A DNA stretch of 64,000 nucleotides, taken from positions 124,001-188,000 of the forward strand of contig NZ_JAHWFK010000001.1 in assembly GCF_019710575.1 (NCBI RefSeq), given 5' to 3'. Positions 17,033 to 24,725 of this stretch are shown in pieces (position 1 is the stretch's first letter; each line of letters starts with the position of its first letter). The translations under genes and the position numbers were made by a program. The notes beneath the pieces are model-generated. The model saw only the letters and a program-made list of their open reading frames with translations, was not told where the DNA came from and did not search any database. Source of the DNA: Paractinoplanes polyasparticus (GTDB lineage: Bacteria > Actinomycetota > Actinomycetes > Mycobacteriales > Micromonosporaceae).

Positions 17033-17845
17033 ATGAGCATCCTTCCGGCAAGCGACCGGGCTCACGGGCCTGCGATCCACGTGCAAGGCCTGGAGAAGTC
17101 GTACAAGCAGCTGAAGGTTCTGCGCGGCGTGGATCTCGATGTGGCGCGGGGCAGCGTCTTAGCTCTGCTCGGCTCGAACGGCGCGGGCAAGACCACGGTG
17201 GTGAGGATCCTGTCGACGTTGCTCCGGGCCGACGCCGGAACCGCCCGGGTCAACGGCTTCGATGTCGCGACACAGGCCGCCGGCGTCCGCGAGTGCATCA
17301 GTCTCACCGGGCAGTTCGCGGCGGTCGACGAGATCCTCAGCGGGCGGGAGAACCTCGTCCTGGTCGCCCGGCTGAGGCATCTCAAGGACCCGGGCCAGGT
17401 CGCGGACAGCCTGCTGAGGCGCTTCTCGCTGACCGAGGCGGCCACCCGGAGGGTAGCGACGTACTCCGGGGGCATGCGCCGCCGGCTGGACATCGCGATG
17501 AGTCTCATCGGGACTCCGCCGGTCATCTTCCTCGACGAGCCGACGGCCGGGCTGGACCCGGAGGCGCGCGTCGAGGTGTGGCAGGCCGTCAGGGAACTCG
17601 CCGAGAGCGGCACGACCGTGCTGCTCACCACTCAGTACCTGGAGGAGGCCGAACAGCTGGCCGACCGGATCGCGATCCTCCACCAGGGCCGGATCATCGT
17701 CCACGGCACCCTGGCCGAGCTCAAGCAAATGCTGCCGCCGGCCACGGTCGAGTACGTCGAGAAGCAGCCCTCCCTCGAAGACGTCTTCTTCGCGGTCGTC
17801 GGCAACGCCGGCCAAGAGGCCACGACCGAGTCGAACAGGAAGTAA
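17033..17845 (+). CDS. Daunorubicin-resistance-type ABC exporter, ATP-binding subunit
   Basis: The start at 17033 is chosen because the in-frame starts further up fall inside the MerR-type promoter. The 270-residue protein has Walker A GSNGAGKTT, signature [10 protein letters not shown], Walker B VIFLDEPTAGLD and a QYLEEAEQL switch region. This is the DrrA-like family that exports drugs or lipids. Its C-terminal extension is shorter than in DrrA (ends after SLEDVFFAVVG). It pairs with the permease 8 bases downstream and is followed by a MerR regulator that probably senses the exported compound. Confidence 0.88.
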   Translation: MSILPASDRAHGPAIHVQGLEKSYKQLKVLRGVDLDVARGSVLALLGSNGAGKTTVVRILSTLLRADAGTARVNGFDVATQAAGVRECISLTGQFAAVDEILSGRENLVLVARLRHLKDPGQVADSLLRRFSLTEAATRRVATYSGGMRRRLDIAMSLIGTPPVIFLDEPTAGLDPEARVEVWQAVRELAESGTTVLLTTQYLEEAEQLADRIAILHQGRIIVHGTLAELKQMLPPATVEYVEKQPSLEDVFFAVVGNAGQEATTESNRK

Positions 17846-17853
17846 GAACGACA

Positions 17854-18615
17854 ATGGCCACACATTTCCTCAGCGACACCGCCGTCCTCACCGGACGGAC
17901 CATGCGCCACGTCACTCGCAGCCTGGACACCATCGTCACGACCGCGATCACACCGATCGCCATGATGCTGCTGTTCGTCTACGTGTTCGGCGGCGCGATC
18001 GACACCGGGACGGTCTCGTACGTGAACTACCTGCTGCCCGGCATCCTGCTCATCACCATCGCGTCCGGCATCTCGTACACCGCCTTCCGGCTCTTCGGCG
18101 ACATCCAGGGCGGAATCTTCGAGCGATTCCAGTCCATGCCGATCGCCCGATCGGGCGTGCTGTGGGCGCACGTGCTGACCTCGCTGGTCGCCACGGTGAT
18201 CTCGCTCGTGGTCGTCGTCGGCGTCGCGCTGCTCATGGGTTTCCGCTCGGGCGCCGGAGTGCCGGCCTGGCTCGCGGTCACCGGCATCCTGCTCCTGTTC
18301 ACCCTGTCGTTGACGTGGACGGCCGTGATTCCCGGTATCACCGCGAAGACCGTGGACGGCGCGAGCGCGTTCGCCTACCCGCTCATCTTCCTGCCGTTCA
18401 TCAGCTCGGCGTTCGTACCCACCGACACCATGCCCGGCCCGGTACGCGCCTTCGCCGAGAACCAGCCGGTGACGTCGATCGTCAACACGATCCGTGGGCT
18501 GCTCACCCAGCAGCCGGTCGGCGACGGCATCTGGACCGCCCTCGCCTGGTGCGCCGGCATCCTCGTCGTCGCCCACGTCGTCGCCACCATCGTCTACCGT
18601 CGCCGGATCTCCTGA
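17854..18615 (+). CDS. ABC-2 type exporter permease (DrrB-like)
   Basis: The 253-residue protein has six predicted membrane segments, the first being TAITPIAMMLLFVYVFGGAI, and carries the ABC-2 features GGIFERFQSMPIAR (coupling region) and PLIFLPFISSAFVPTDTMP. The N-terminus MATHFLSDTAVLTGRTMRHV is the cytoplasmic lead of DrrB-like permeases. It forms the membrane channel for the ATPase encoded upstream. The substrate is unknown but probably a hydrophobic drug-like compound, given the MerR regulator that follows. Confidence 0.87.
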   Translation: MATHFLSDTAVLTGRTMRHVTRSLDTIVTTAITPIAMMLLFVYVFGGAIDTGTVSYVNYLLPGILLITIASGISYTAFRLFGDIQGGIFERFQSMPIARSGVLWAHVLTSLVATVISLVVVVGVALLMGFRSGAGVPAWLAVTGILLLFTLSLTWTAVIPGITAKTVDGASAFAYPLIFLPFISSAFVPTDTMPGPVRAFAENQPVTSIVNTIRGLLTQQPVGDGIWTALAWCAGILVVAHVVATIVYRRRIS

Positions 18616-18661
18616 GCGGCGCCGACCGGGTCCGGGCAGGTTCGAGGGCAGGATCTACAGC

Positions 18662-19471
18662 ATGCTGAGGATCGGTCAACTGGCGGCGTATGCCGGCGTC
18701 ACGGTGCGAGCGGTGCGGCACTACCACCAGATCGGACTTCTGCCCGAGCCGGAGCGAGATGCCTCGGGCTACCGGCGGTACGGCGCCATGGCAGCCGTTT
18801 CCCTTATCAAGATCCGCACCCTGGCCCACGCCGGCGTGCCGCTGTCGCGGATCGGTCCGATGCTCGAAGCCGACGCCTCGACCTTTGCCGAAATGATCCG
18901 GCGGATCGATGCCGACCTGCGCGACGAGGTCGAACGGCTGGAGACCAGTCGCAAGCAGATCGCGCAGCTCACTGCCGGGGACAGTCTGGTGCTCCCACCG
19001 GAGGTGACCTCCTACCTCGATCGACTCCGGCAGATCGGGGCCTCGGACCGGATGGTCGACGGCGAGCGAGACGGGTGGATCCTGCTGGCGGCGCGCTGGC
19101 CCGACCACATCCACGAAGTCATGCCCGCGAAACACGCCCAGCTCGACAACCCGCACCTCGTCCGGCTCTATCGGCTTCTGTCGGAGATCAGCGAAAGCGA
19201 CGCCGGCGACGACGACCCGCGGCTGGAGGAAGCCGCCGACATCATGGCCGGCCTGGCCGAGCACGCGCACGCCGCCGGCGAGGCCGACCTCAGCGAGGAA
19301 GCGGACGACGATCTACCGTTCGGCCTTCTGGACGCACTCGCCTTCGAGTCCGATCCGCGGGCCCAGCGGATGCTGGACCTGATGCGGGAGCGCGGCTGGG
19401 CCAGCTGGACCCGGAGCCGTCCGGAGCGGCTGGCGGAACCGCCGGACCAGCCTCCGGGCAGGTCCTCCTGA
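18662..19471 (+). CDS. MerR-family regulator of the ABC exporter operon
   Basis: The 269-residue protein begins MLRIGQLAAYAGVTVRAVRH, the MerR winged helix, with YHQIGLLPEPERDASGYRRY as the wing. A long dimerisation helix follows (about residues 80-120), then an effector domain of about 150 residues. It closely resembles the MerR protein encoded at 43917-44657. Both follow an exporter gene whose promoter has the same dyad. It is inferred to bind TTGAC-N11-GTCAA and to activate or derepress export on ligand binding. Confidence 0.85.
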   Translation: MLRIGQLAAYAGVTVRAVRHYHQIGLLPEPERDASGYRRYGAMAAVSLIKIRTLAHAGVPLSRIGPMLEADASTFAEMIRRIDADLRDEVERLETSRKQIAQLTAGDSLVLPPEVTSYLDRLRQIGASDRMVDGERDGWILLAARWPDHIHEVMPAKHAQLDNPHLVRLYRLLSEISESDAGDDDPRLEEAADIMAGLAEHAHAAGEADLSEEADDDLPFGLLDALAFESDPRAQRMLDLMRERGWASWTRSRPERLAEPPDQPPGRSS

Positions 19472-19473
19472 CC

Positions 19474-19863
19474 CTAGCGGAGGTCGGGGCGGCGCATCAG
19501 CCGGTCGAGGTCGTCGGTCAGGGCGTCCAGGCGGCGGATGCCGTCGTCGATCGTGTCGCCGGTGGGGCGGGACTCGAGGATCGGGGCCATGATGGCGTCG
19601 GTCTGCGTGGCGTAGTCGGCCTGGGCGGCGCTGATCGCGGCCACGATCTCGTCGGTGAGGTCGTCGAGCGGCAGTCCCGCCGCGTCGGGGTCGAGGCGCA
19701 GCTCGAGCACCTTGCCGCCGGGGCCGGTGCGGGCCCGGGCGTAACGCTGCGGCGACATGCCCTCGCCGGCCGCGGCGGCCATGTCGGCCTGCATCCGGCT
19801 GACCCGGTCGAGCTGTTCCTGGGCGTACGCCGCGAGGTCGGTGAAATCGTGGAACTGCGGCAT
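19474..19863 (-). CDS. YbaB/EbfC-like small protein
   Basis: The 129-residue, largely helical protein begins MPQFHDFTDLAAYAQEQLDR and has a YbaB/EbfC-like middle (GKVLELRLDPDAAGLPLDDLTDEIVAAI). Such proteins occur beside WXG100-type genes in actinomycetes. It is transcribed divergently from the four-gene operon of that kind starting 34 bases away. YbaB proteins bind DNA as dimers; whether this one does is unknown. Confidence 0.65.
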   Translation of the reverse strand: MPQFHDFTDLAAYAQEQLDRVSRMQADMAAAAGEGMSPQRYARARTGPGGKVLELRLDPDAAGLPLDDLTDEIVAAISAAQADYATQTDAIMAPILESRPTGDTIDDGIRRLDALTDDLDRLMRRPDLR

Positions 19864-19897
19864 CGAGGGCCTCCCGCGGACATGCCATTCTGGTGCG

Positions 19898-20473
19898 ATG
19901 GCGGTGAAGGACTACACCACGAAGGTCGCGCCCGCGTTCGACGGCCTGCTGCCCGACGGCGAACGGCTGCTCGCCGCCGCGCCGCTGGTGCAGGACCCCG
20001 GCACGACCGAGGACGCCTCGGTGCGCGACGAACTGATCGACCTGCTGGACCCGACCATCCTAGTGGGACTCGGCACCTTCCCCGGCAACGCGGTGCAGCA
20101 GGCCGTCTGGGGCCGCGCGGTCATCGGCCCGCCGGGCACCCAGGGGCGGCTCTTGCACGCGGCCATCGGGGCTGTGACCTCCCCCGCCGTGGCGGTGACC
20201 GACCGGCGCCTGCTGATCGTGGAGATCGATGTGGTTCCACGGGCGCAGAGCGGCCCGGGAAAGTGGTTCGGTCCGTCCGACCAGGTCGCACGGGAGAGGT
20301 ACGGGGTGGACAAGGTGGCTATCCTGGGTGCCGTCGCGGCCCCGGCCGGGGCTCTGCGCCGCGGACGGCTGCTGGCCGGCTTCCGCGACGGGTCGGGCTG
20401 CATGCTGGTCTGTTCCCCGCCGAGCCTGGCGCCGGCGGTGGTCGAGGCGATCGGAGCACCCAGGGGGGAATAG
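19898..20473 (+). CDS. Hypothetical protein, first gene of a WXG100-type operon
   Basis: The 191-residue protein has no signal peptide or membrane segment that I can see. It begins MAVKDYTTKVAPAFDGLLPDGERLLAAAP and contains AVAVTDRRLLIVEI, a pattern seen in PH-like/bPH domains that start with a target-protein-like strand pair. No catalytic motif is visible. The ribosome-binding region overlaps the divergent gene's start. It stands 4 bases before the next gene and so is translated with it. Confidence 0.6.
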   Translation: MAVKDYTTKVAPAFDGLLPDGERLLAAAPLVQDPGTTEDASVRDELIDLLDPTILVGLGTFPGNAVQQAVWGRAVIGPPGTQGRLLHAAIGAVTSPAVAVTDRRLLIVEIDVVPRAQSGPGKWFGPSDQVARERYGVDKVAILGAVAAPAGALRRGRLLAGFRDGSGCMLVCSPPSLAPAVVEAIGAPRGE

Positions 20474-20477
20474 CAGC

Positions 20478-20789
20478 GTGGGACAGCCGGTACAGGTCTA
20501 TCTGGATTCGCTGTCCAGGTACGCCGCCGCGATGGACGAGCTGAGCGCGTCCTTCGACACCACCCGCCGCCTGCTGGTCGAGGCCGACGTGACGGAGGAC
20601 AGCTTCGGCCTGCTCCCCGACTCGCGGGACTGCGCCGAGGTCTACGAGCAGCGCACCACCGACGGCCTCGAGACGCTGCGCAACGGCGCCGACGCGTTCG
20701 CCGACCTGAGCGACGCGTTCCGCGAGCTGCGCGAGGACTACGAGCGCACCGACCAGGCCGCCGCCGACCGTCTCGGAGCGGGCAAGTGA
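20478..20789 (+). CDS. WXG100/EspC-like small helical protein
   Basis: The 103-residue protein (GTG start after GGGGGGAA) is helical with heptad-like spacing, LSRYAAAMDELSASFDTTRR and DAFADLSDAFRELREDYERT. Size and helix pattern fit ESX-type secreted partner proteins of the EspC/WXG100 class, although the WXG turn itself is not present. Its GTGA overlap with the following WXG-type gene suggests that the two products form a pair. No type VII secretion ATPase is in the window, so export is inferred. Confidence 0.55.
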   Translation: MGQPVQVYLDSLSRYAAAMDELSASFDTTRRLLVEADVTEDSFGLLPDSRDCAEVYEQRTTDGLETLRNGADAFADLSDAFRELREDYERTDQAAADRLGAGK

Positions 20790-21577
20790 CCCGGGCCCCC
20801 AGCGGCGCCGACCGCATCGAGCAGTGGCTGGGCCCGGCCGGCGAGGCCTACTCGGTCATCAAGCCGATCGTCGCGTTCCTGTCCGACCCGCTCGACTCCG
20901 TGACGGGCGACCCCGATCAGTTGCGCGCGAAGGCCGAGGCCTGGCGGGCCGCCGCCACCCAGCTCGAGCAGCACGCCGAGGCCGAGCTGGCCGCCCGTAC
21001 GGACCTGTTGTCCTACTGGGAGGGTGACGCGGCCGCCGCCTTCAACCAGGAGCTGACCGAGGTCAACCAGTCGTTCGCCGAGATCGCCGAGCACTTCCGG
21101 GTGACCGCCGAGCTGCTCGACGGCTCGGCCGAGGCCGCCGCCCAGGCCCAGCACCTGGTCGAGCAGATCGTCCGCGAGCTGATCGCCTGGCTCATCGTGA
21201 CGATCATCGTCGCGCTGGCCTCCTCGTTCATCACCGCCGGAGCGTCCCTGGCGGCGGGCGCCGCAGCCGGCGGCATCGAGGCCGCCGTGGCCGGCACCCG
21301 CGCCGCCACGGTCGGCATGAAGCTGGCCACCCTGTTGCGCAAGGTCGCCGCGTTCCTCAAGAAGATGAGCGAGTTCGCCAAGGCCTACAAGCTCACCAAG
21401 ATCCGCAGCGTGGGCGCCAAGAACTGGGTCGGCGCCCGCTACGCCACCAAGGAGGGCTACCAGCTCCTGGCGACCAACTGGGTGATCAAGAAGGCCATCG
21501 TGCAGCCCACGCTCGGCCCCTCGATCGACAAGGTCACCGGCGCCGACGCGACGTGGAAGCTGCCGCAGGTCTTCTAG
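20786..21577 (+). CDS. WXG100-domain protein with membrane segment
   Basis: The 263-residue protein has a helical hairpin with YWEGDAAAAFNQEL (about residue 73), the W-x-G turn of WXG100 proteins, then a hydrophobic stretch at about 130-165 (ELIAWLIVTIIVALASSFIT followed by an Ala/Gly-rich part) and a basic C-terminal tail. The layout is that of a secreted or membrane-inserting protein with an N-terminal targeting hairpin. The C-terminal 90 residues match nothing I recognise and could be an effector part. It begins in the stop codon of the gene before. Confidence 0.65.
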   Translation: MTRAPSGADRIEQWLGPAGEAYSVIKPIVAFLSDPLDSVTGDPDQLRAKAEAWRAAATQLEQHAEAELAARTDLLSYWEGDAAAAFNQELTEVNQSFAEIAEHFRVTAELLDGSAEAAAQAQHLVEQIVRELIAWLIVTIIVALASSFITAGASLAAGAAAGGIEAAVAGTRAATVGMKLATLLRKVAAFLKKMSEFAKAYKLTKIRSVGAKNWVGARYATKEGYQLLATNWVIKKAIVQPTLGPSIDKVTGADATWKLPQVF

Positions 21578-21622
21578 GCGCGCGCTCGACGACCGCCCTC
21601 GCCAACCACCCAAGGAGACCCG

Positions 21623-23020
21623 ATGGTTCAGGCCCACGATCCGATCCGGATCTTCGTCGCGATGCCGGGATCCGACATGGGCCCGAAGGCGAAGTGGACT
21701 CATATCGACAGCATCAAGGCCGAGCTGCTGGAACCGGTACGCGCCCGGCTGGCCGCCGACACCGGCCGCGAGGTCGAGCTCTACATCGAGAAGGACAAGT
21801 TCCAGATCGGCCCCATCCACAAGTCGATGTTCACCGAGGCGCTGGTGGCCGACGTCTACATCGCCGATCTGACCGGCGCCAACCCGAATGTCTACCTCGA
21901 ACTGGGCGTGCGGTGGGCGTTGCGCGACGCGGTGACGATCCCGATTGCGCAGGATCCGCGGGACGTCCTGTTCAACGCCCAGCCGAACCGCATGGTCATC
22001 TACGGGCAGAACATCGACGAGAAGGGTGCGGCGATCGAGAAGATCGTCAAGGCCGCGTTGCTGGGCCTGACGTCCAAGGGAGTCGTCGACAACCCGGTCC
22101 GGGAGTCGCTCGACGTGGTGATGGTCCCGCGAGCCGAACTGGCCGGCCTCCATCAGGCGATTGAAGATCTCCGGAGTCAGCGGGCGGACGACCTCATCGA
22201 GATCGCGTTGCGGACGACGTCCCCCGACGACCAGATCAATTACCTGCGGGAAGCGCTGACACGTAATCCGGTGCACCGGGACGGCTGGTACGAGCTCGGG
22301 ACGCGGCTACGCCGGCAGAGCCGTTACCCGGAAGCGATCGGAGCCCTCGACGAGCTCGTCCGCCTGTACCCGGACGACGCCGACGGCTGGCGCGAACTCG
22401 GCGTGGCGGCCAGCAAGAACGGCGAGCTCGATCGGGCGAGCGCCGCACTGAACGAGGCAGTCCGGTTGAACCCGGCCGACGGGGAGGCGTGGTCGAATCT
22501 CGGCGGGATGGAGCGGCGCCGCGCTCGCACCTCGACCCCGGGTGTTTTCCTCGGCGAGCGCCTGACCGAGGCGATGAACGCATACCACCACGCGGCGAAG
22601 ATCAGAGAGAACGACACCTACCCGTTGATGAACGAGGCTCGGATCAAGCTCCTGCTGGGAGCGAACGACGACCGTCTCCGAGCGGAAGCGTTGGACAGCC
22701 TGGCGAAGCTGGAGCTCCTGGCCCGCTATCAGGTGCAGTCGTCCTCGCCCGAACGGCACTGGAAGCACTACGACCTCGCCGACACTCTGCTGTTGCGGGG
22801 CCGGACAGCCGACGGGCTGGCCGCGGTCGAGGACGCCATCGCGGCCACACCCCGGGACGAGTTCCGATCGACGCTGTCCTCGGTGGTCGAGCCGCTCCGC
22901 GACTTTCTCTCGGTGCCGAACTCCCTCGATCAGGAAGCCGCGGAGGCGGTCCGGGCAGCGGTCGCCCGTTATGAGGAGGCGATCTCCGCTCAGGCGGCCG
23001 AGGCGACATCCGACGGATAG
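21623..23020 (+). CDS. Nucleoside deoxyribosyltransferase/TIR-like domain fused to TPR repeats
   Basis: Residues 8-150 form a Rossmann-like domain with ADVYIADLTGANPNVYLELG (76-95); the Asp and the Glu in LELG (residue 93) occupy the places of catalytic residues in nucleoside 2-deoxyribosyltransferases and related TIR-like nucleosidases. Residues about 190-450 are TPR-type helices (ALTRNPVHRDGWYELGTRLR, ALDELVRLYPDDADGWRELG, ALNEAVRLNPADGEAWSNLG). Domains of this first type occur as effectors in bacterial conflict systems. It is the last gene of the WXG-type operon, 45 bases after the preceding gene. The activity on nucleotide or NAD is inferred, not shown. Confidence 0.7.
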   Translation: MVQAHDPIRIFVAMPGSDMGPKAKWTHIDSIKAELLEPVRARLAADTGREVELYIEKDKFQIGPIHKSMFTEALVADVYIADLTGANPNVYLELGVRWALRDAVTIPIAQDPRDVLFNAQPNRMVIYGQNIDEKGAAIEKIVKAALLGLTSKGVVDNPVRESLDVVMVPRAELAGLHQAIEDLRSQRADDLIEIALRTTSPDDQINYLREALTRNPVHRDGWYELGTRLRRQSRYPEAIGALDELVRLYPDDADGWRELGVAASKNGELDRASAALNEAVRLNPADGEAWSNLGGMERRRARTSTPGVFLGERLTEAMNAYHHAAKIRENDTYPLMNEARIKLLLGANDDRLRAEALDSLAKLELLARYQVQSSSPERHWKHYDLADTLLLRGRTADGLAAVEDAIAATPRDEFRSTLSSVVEPLRDFLSVPNSLDQEAAEAVRAAVARYEEAISAQAAEATSDG

Positions 23021-23637
23021 CTCATTCCCATCTCGACGAAGAGCGCGGCGTTGAGCTTGAACGCGTACTGCGACTCGGCCAGCAGGTCGTCCAGCGCGGC
23101 CGGGGCCAGCACGGACGGCAACAGGTCGAGGCGCTCGCGGTACGCGGTCTTGTAGGCCTTGGCGTCGGGGATCCCGTCGAAGGTGTAGAACGACACGCCT
23201 TCGGCGCCCAGTCCGTACGTACGGGAGACCGACCGGCCCACCATGAGGCCGCCGCTGAGATCGCCCAGGTAGCGGACGTAGTGGTGGGCGATGAAGTGCG
23301 CCGGCGAGGTGTGGCAGTACTCGCGGAGGCGCTCGACGTAGCGGGTGGTGGCCGCCAGGGGTTCGACCGCCGCCGCGCCGAGGTGGGCCACGTCGGCCTT
23401 GAGTGAGGGCACCCGGGCCAGTACGGGATCGGCGAAGCCGGCTGCCACGACGTCGGCCCGCATGGACGCGGAGGCGGCCTCCAGCTCGCGGTAGATGAGC
23501 AGGTACTGCGCGGTCAGGGCGGCATACCCGGCGTACGGGACTTCGCCCTTCATCAGGCGCGCGATGAAGCTGCGGGTCTCGGCTTCACGGTGCTCGGCCA
23601 TGGTGGCACGGCGGATCCGGACGGCGAAGTCGTTCAT
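22990..23637 (-). CDS. Heme oxygenase (biliverdin-producing)
   Basis: The start at 23637 (MNDFAVRIRRATMAEHREAE) puts His16 at the proximal heme-ligand position. The 215-residue helical protein has YVRYLGDLSGGLMVGR, the distal helix with the flexible glycines. It oxidises heme to biliverdin, CO and Fe2+ for iron supply. An iron box lies 27 bases upstream, so iron-dependent repression by an IdeR/DmdR-type regulator is expected. The 3' end overlaps the convergent TPR gene by 31 bases. Confidence 0.92.
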   Translation of the reverse strand: MNDFAVRIRRATMAEHREAETRSFIARLMKGEVPYAGYAALTAQYLLIYRELEAASASMRADVVAAGFADPVLARVPSLKADVAHLGAAAVEPLAATTRYVERLREYCHTSPAHFIAHHYVRYLGDLSGGLMVGRSVSRTYGLGAEGVSFYTFDGIPDAKAYKTAYRERLDLLPSVLAPAALDDLLAESQYAFKLNAALFVEMGMSYPSDVASAA

Positions 23638-23663
23638 GTCCCACAGCCCTTCGGGTCTACGTC

Positions 23664-23682
23664 TTAGGTAAGCCTCACCTGA
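23664..23682 (-). promoter_or_regulatory. Iron box (IdeR/DmdR-type operator)
   Basis: TTAGGTAAGCCTCACCTGA at 23664-23682 fits the 19-bp actinobacterial iron-box consensus TTAGGTTAGSCTAACCTAA at all but a few positions. It lies directly upstream of the heme oxygenase gene, where repressor binding in high iron would block transcription. Confidence 0.8.
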
Positions 23683-23742
23683 AACGCACCGCCAACGCAA
23701 GATCATGCGGGGCTTGACATTCCTTCCGTACGGCGCTGAGCG

Positions 23743-24393
23743 TCAGTCGTCGTCGCCGTGTCGGTCGTCGTCGCCGCGGCCGTGGTGGTCGTCGTCGCGG
23801 TCGTCATTGCCGTGGCGGCCGCTGTCGTCGCGGGCGTCGTCGCCGCCCCGGCCGCGGTCGTCGTCGCGGTCGCGGTCGTCGTCGCGGTCGTGGTCGGTCA
23901 CGGCGCCGGTCCTGCGGTCGATGTCGAGGTCGTGCTCGACACCCTGGAAGTAGACCTCGATCTCCCAGACGGCCCGGCCGTGCTCGGTCTCCGCCTCCAC
24001 CTTGGTCACCCGGCCACCGCCCACGGTGGACAGCGCCTTGGCCCGGGCCTGCTCGGCCGAGATCGAGGCCGCCGCGGCGCCGGCCGCGCTGCCCAGGCCC
24101 GACGACGCCGAGCTGCTGCTGGTCCGCGGGCTCGGCGTGACCGACCCCGGCTCGGCGGTGACGAACGGCGACGGAGTGGAGTCGTCGTCGAGGCTGCCGT
24201 CGCCACGGAAGGTCCCTGCGGCCGAGGCGGACGAGGCGGGTGCGGACGGTGAGGACGGTGAGGAGGACGCGCTGGGCGAGGCGAACGGCGACGGGGTCGA
24301 GCTGTCGTCCCCGCCGGCCGCGAGGGCAGTGCTCGTGAGGCCGATGACGGCCGCGGCTCCGGCGGCGGCGGCGATGACGTACGAGCGCTTCAT
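23743..24393 (-). CDS. Secreted PepSY-domain protein with Asp/His/Arg-rich tail
   Basis: The 216-residue protein starts with a signal peptide (MKRSYVIAAAAGAAAVIGLT, cleavage near ALAAG). A Ser/Pro/Ala-rich linker (about 30-105) leads to a PepSY domain: ISAEQARAKALSTVGGGRVTK and AVWEIEVYFQGVEHDLDIDRRTGAV. The last 60 residues are almost only Asp, His, Arg and Gly, in DDDR and DDDH repeats, which could bind cations. PepSY domains are often inhibitors or regulators of extracellular peptidases. The low-complexity tail is encoded by GTC/GAC-rich DNA that may vary in length. Confidence 0.8.
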   Translation of the reverse strand: MKRSYVIAAAAGAAAVIGLTSTALAAGGDDSSTPSPFASPSASSSPSSPSAPASSASAAGTFRGDGSLDDDSTPSPFVTAEPGSVTPSPRTSSSSASSGLGSAAGAAAASISAEQARAKALSTVGGGRVTKVEAETEHGRAVWEIEVYFQGVEHDLDIDRRTGAVTDHDRDDDRDRDDDRGRGGDDARDDSGRHGNDDRDDDHHGRGDDDRHGDDD

Positions 24394-24725
24394 GATGTTT
24401 CCTCCCGGTTGTTTGCGCTGACACCAGGAGACTCCCGCGTTCTCGGATAGCGGCGCGCCACAAGATCCCTAAGGCGCGGTTAAGGAACGTTCCGGACGGG
24501 TCGGCACACGCAGCCGAGCCCATCCGAATTCCGAAACGGATATCCCGATACTGCACCCGGGCGGAACCTTCGCCGTCGAAGTAGCTCTATTTCTCCGCTG
24601 GCCGCGGGCTGCCGGTGCCAGGATTCCGGTAGGTGAGGAAGGCCAGTTCACCAGCGGTTTTCCCCGACTCCAGTGGTCCATGACGCACATGCGTACGGCA
24701 GTTACAAGAGAGGGGATGCCACCCC
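24394..24725. other. Intergenic region between the PepSY gene and the chemotaxis operon
   Basis: This 332-base stretch holds no gene. It must contain the divergent promoters for the PepSY gene and the chemotaxis operon. The middle part (about 24530-24640) is less GC-rich than the surroundings (for example CTCTATTTCTCC). No clear sigma-28-type GCCGATAA box is seen. GAGAGGGG at 24708-24715 is the ribosome-binding site for the receptor gene. Confidence 0.5.

Noticed and set aside
18616-18661. A separate promoter for the MerR gene at 18662
   Set aside because: The 46-base gap has no convincing -10/-35; read-through from the exporter operon is simpler.
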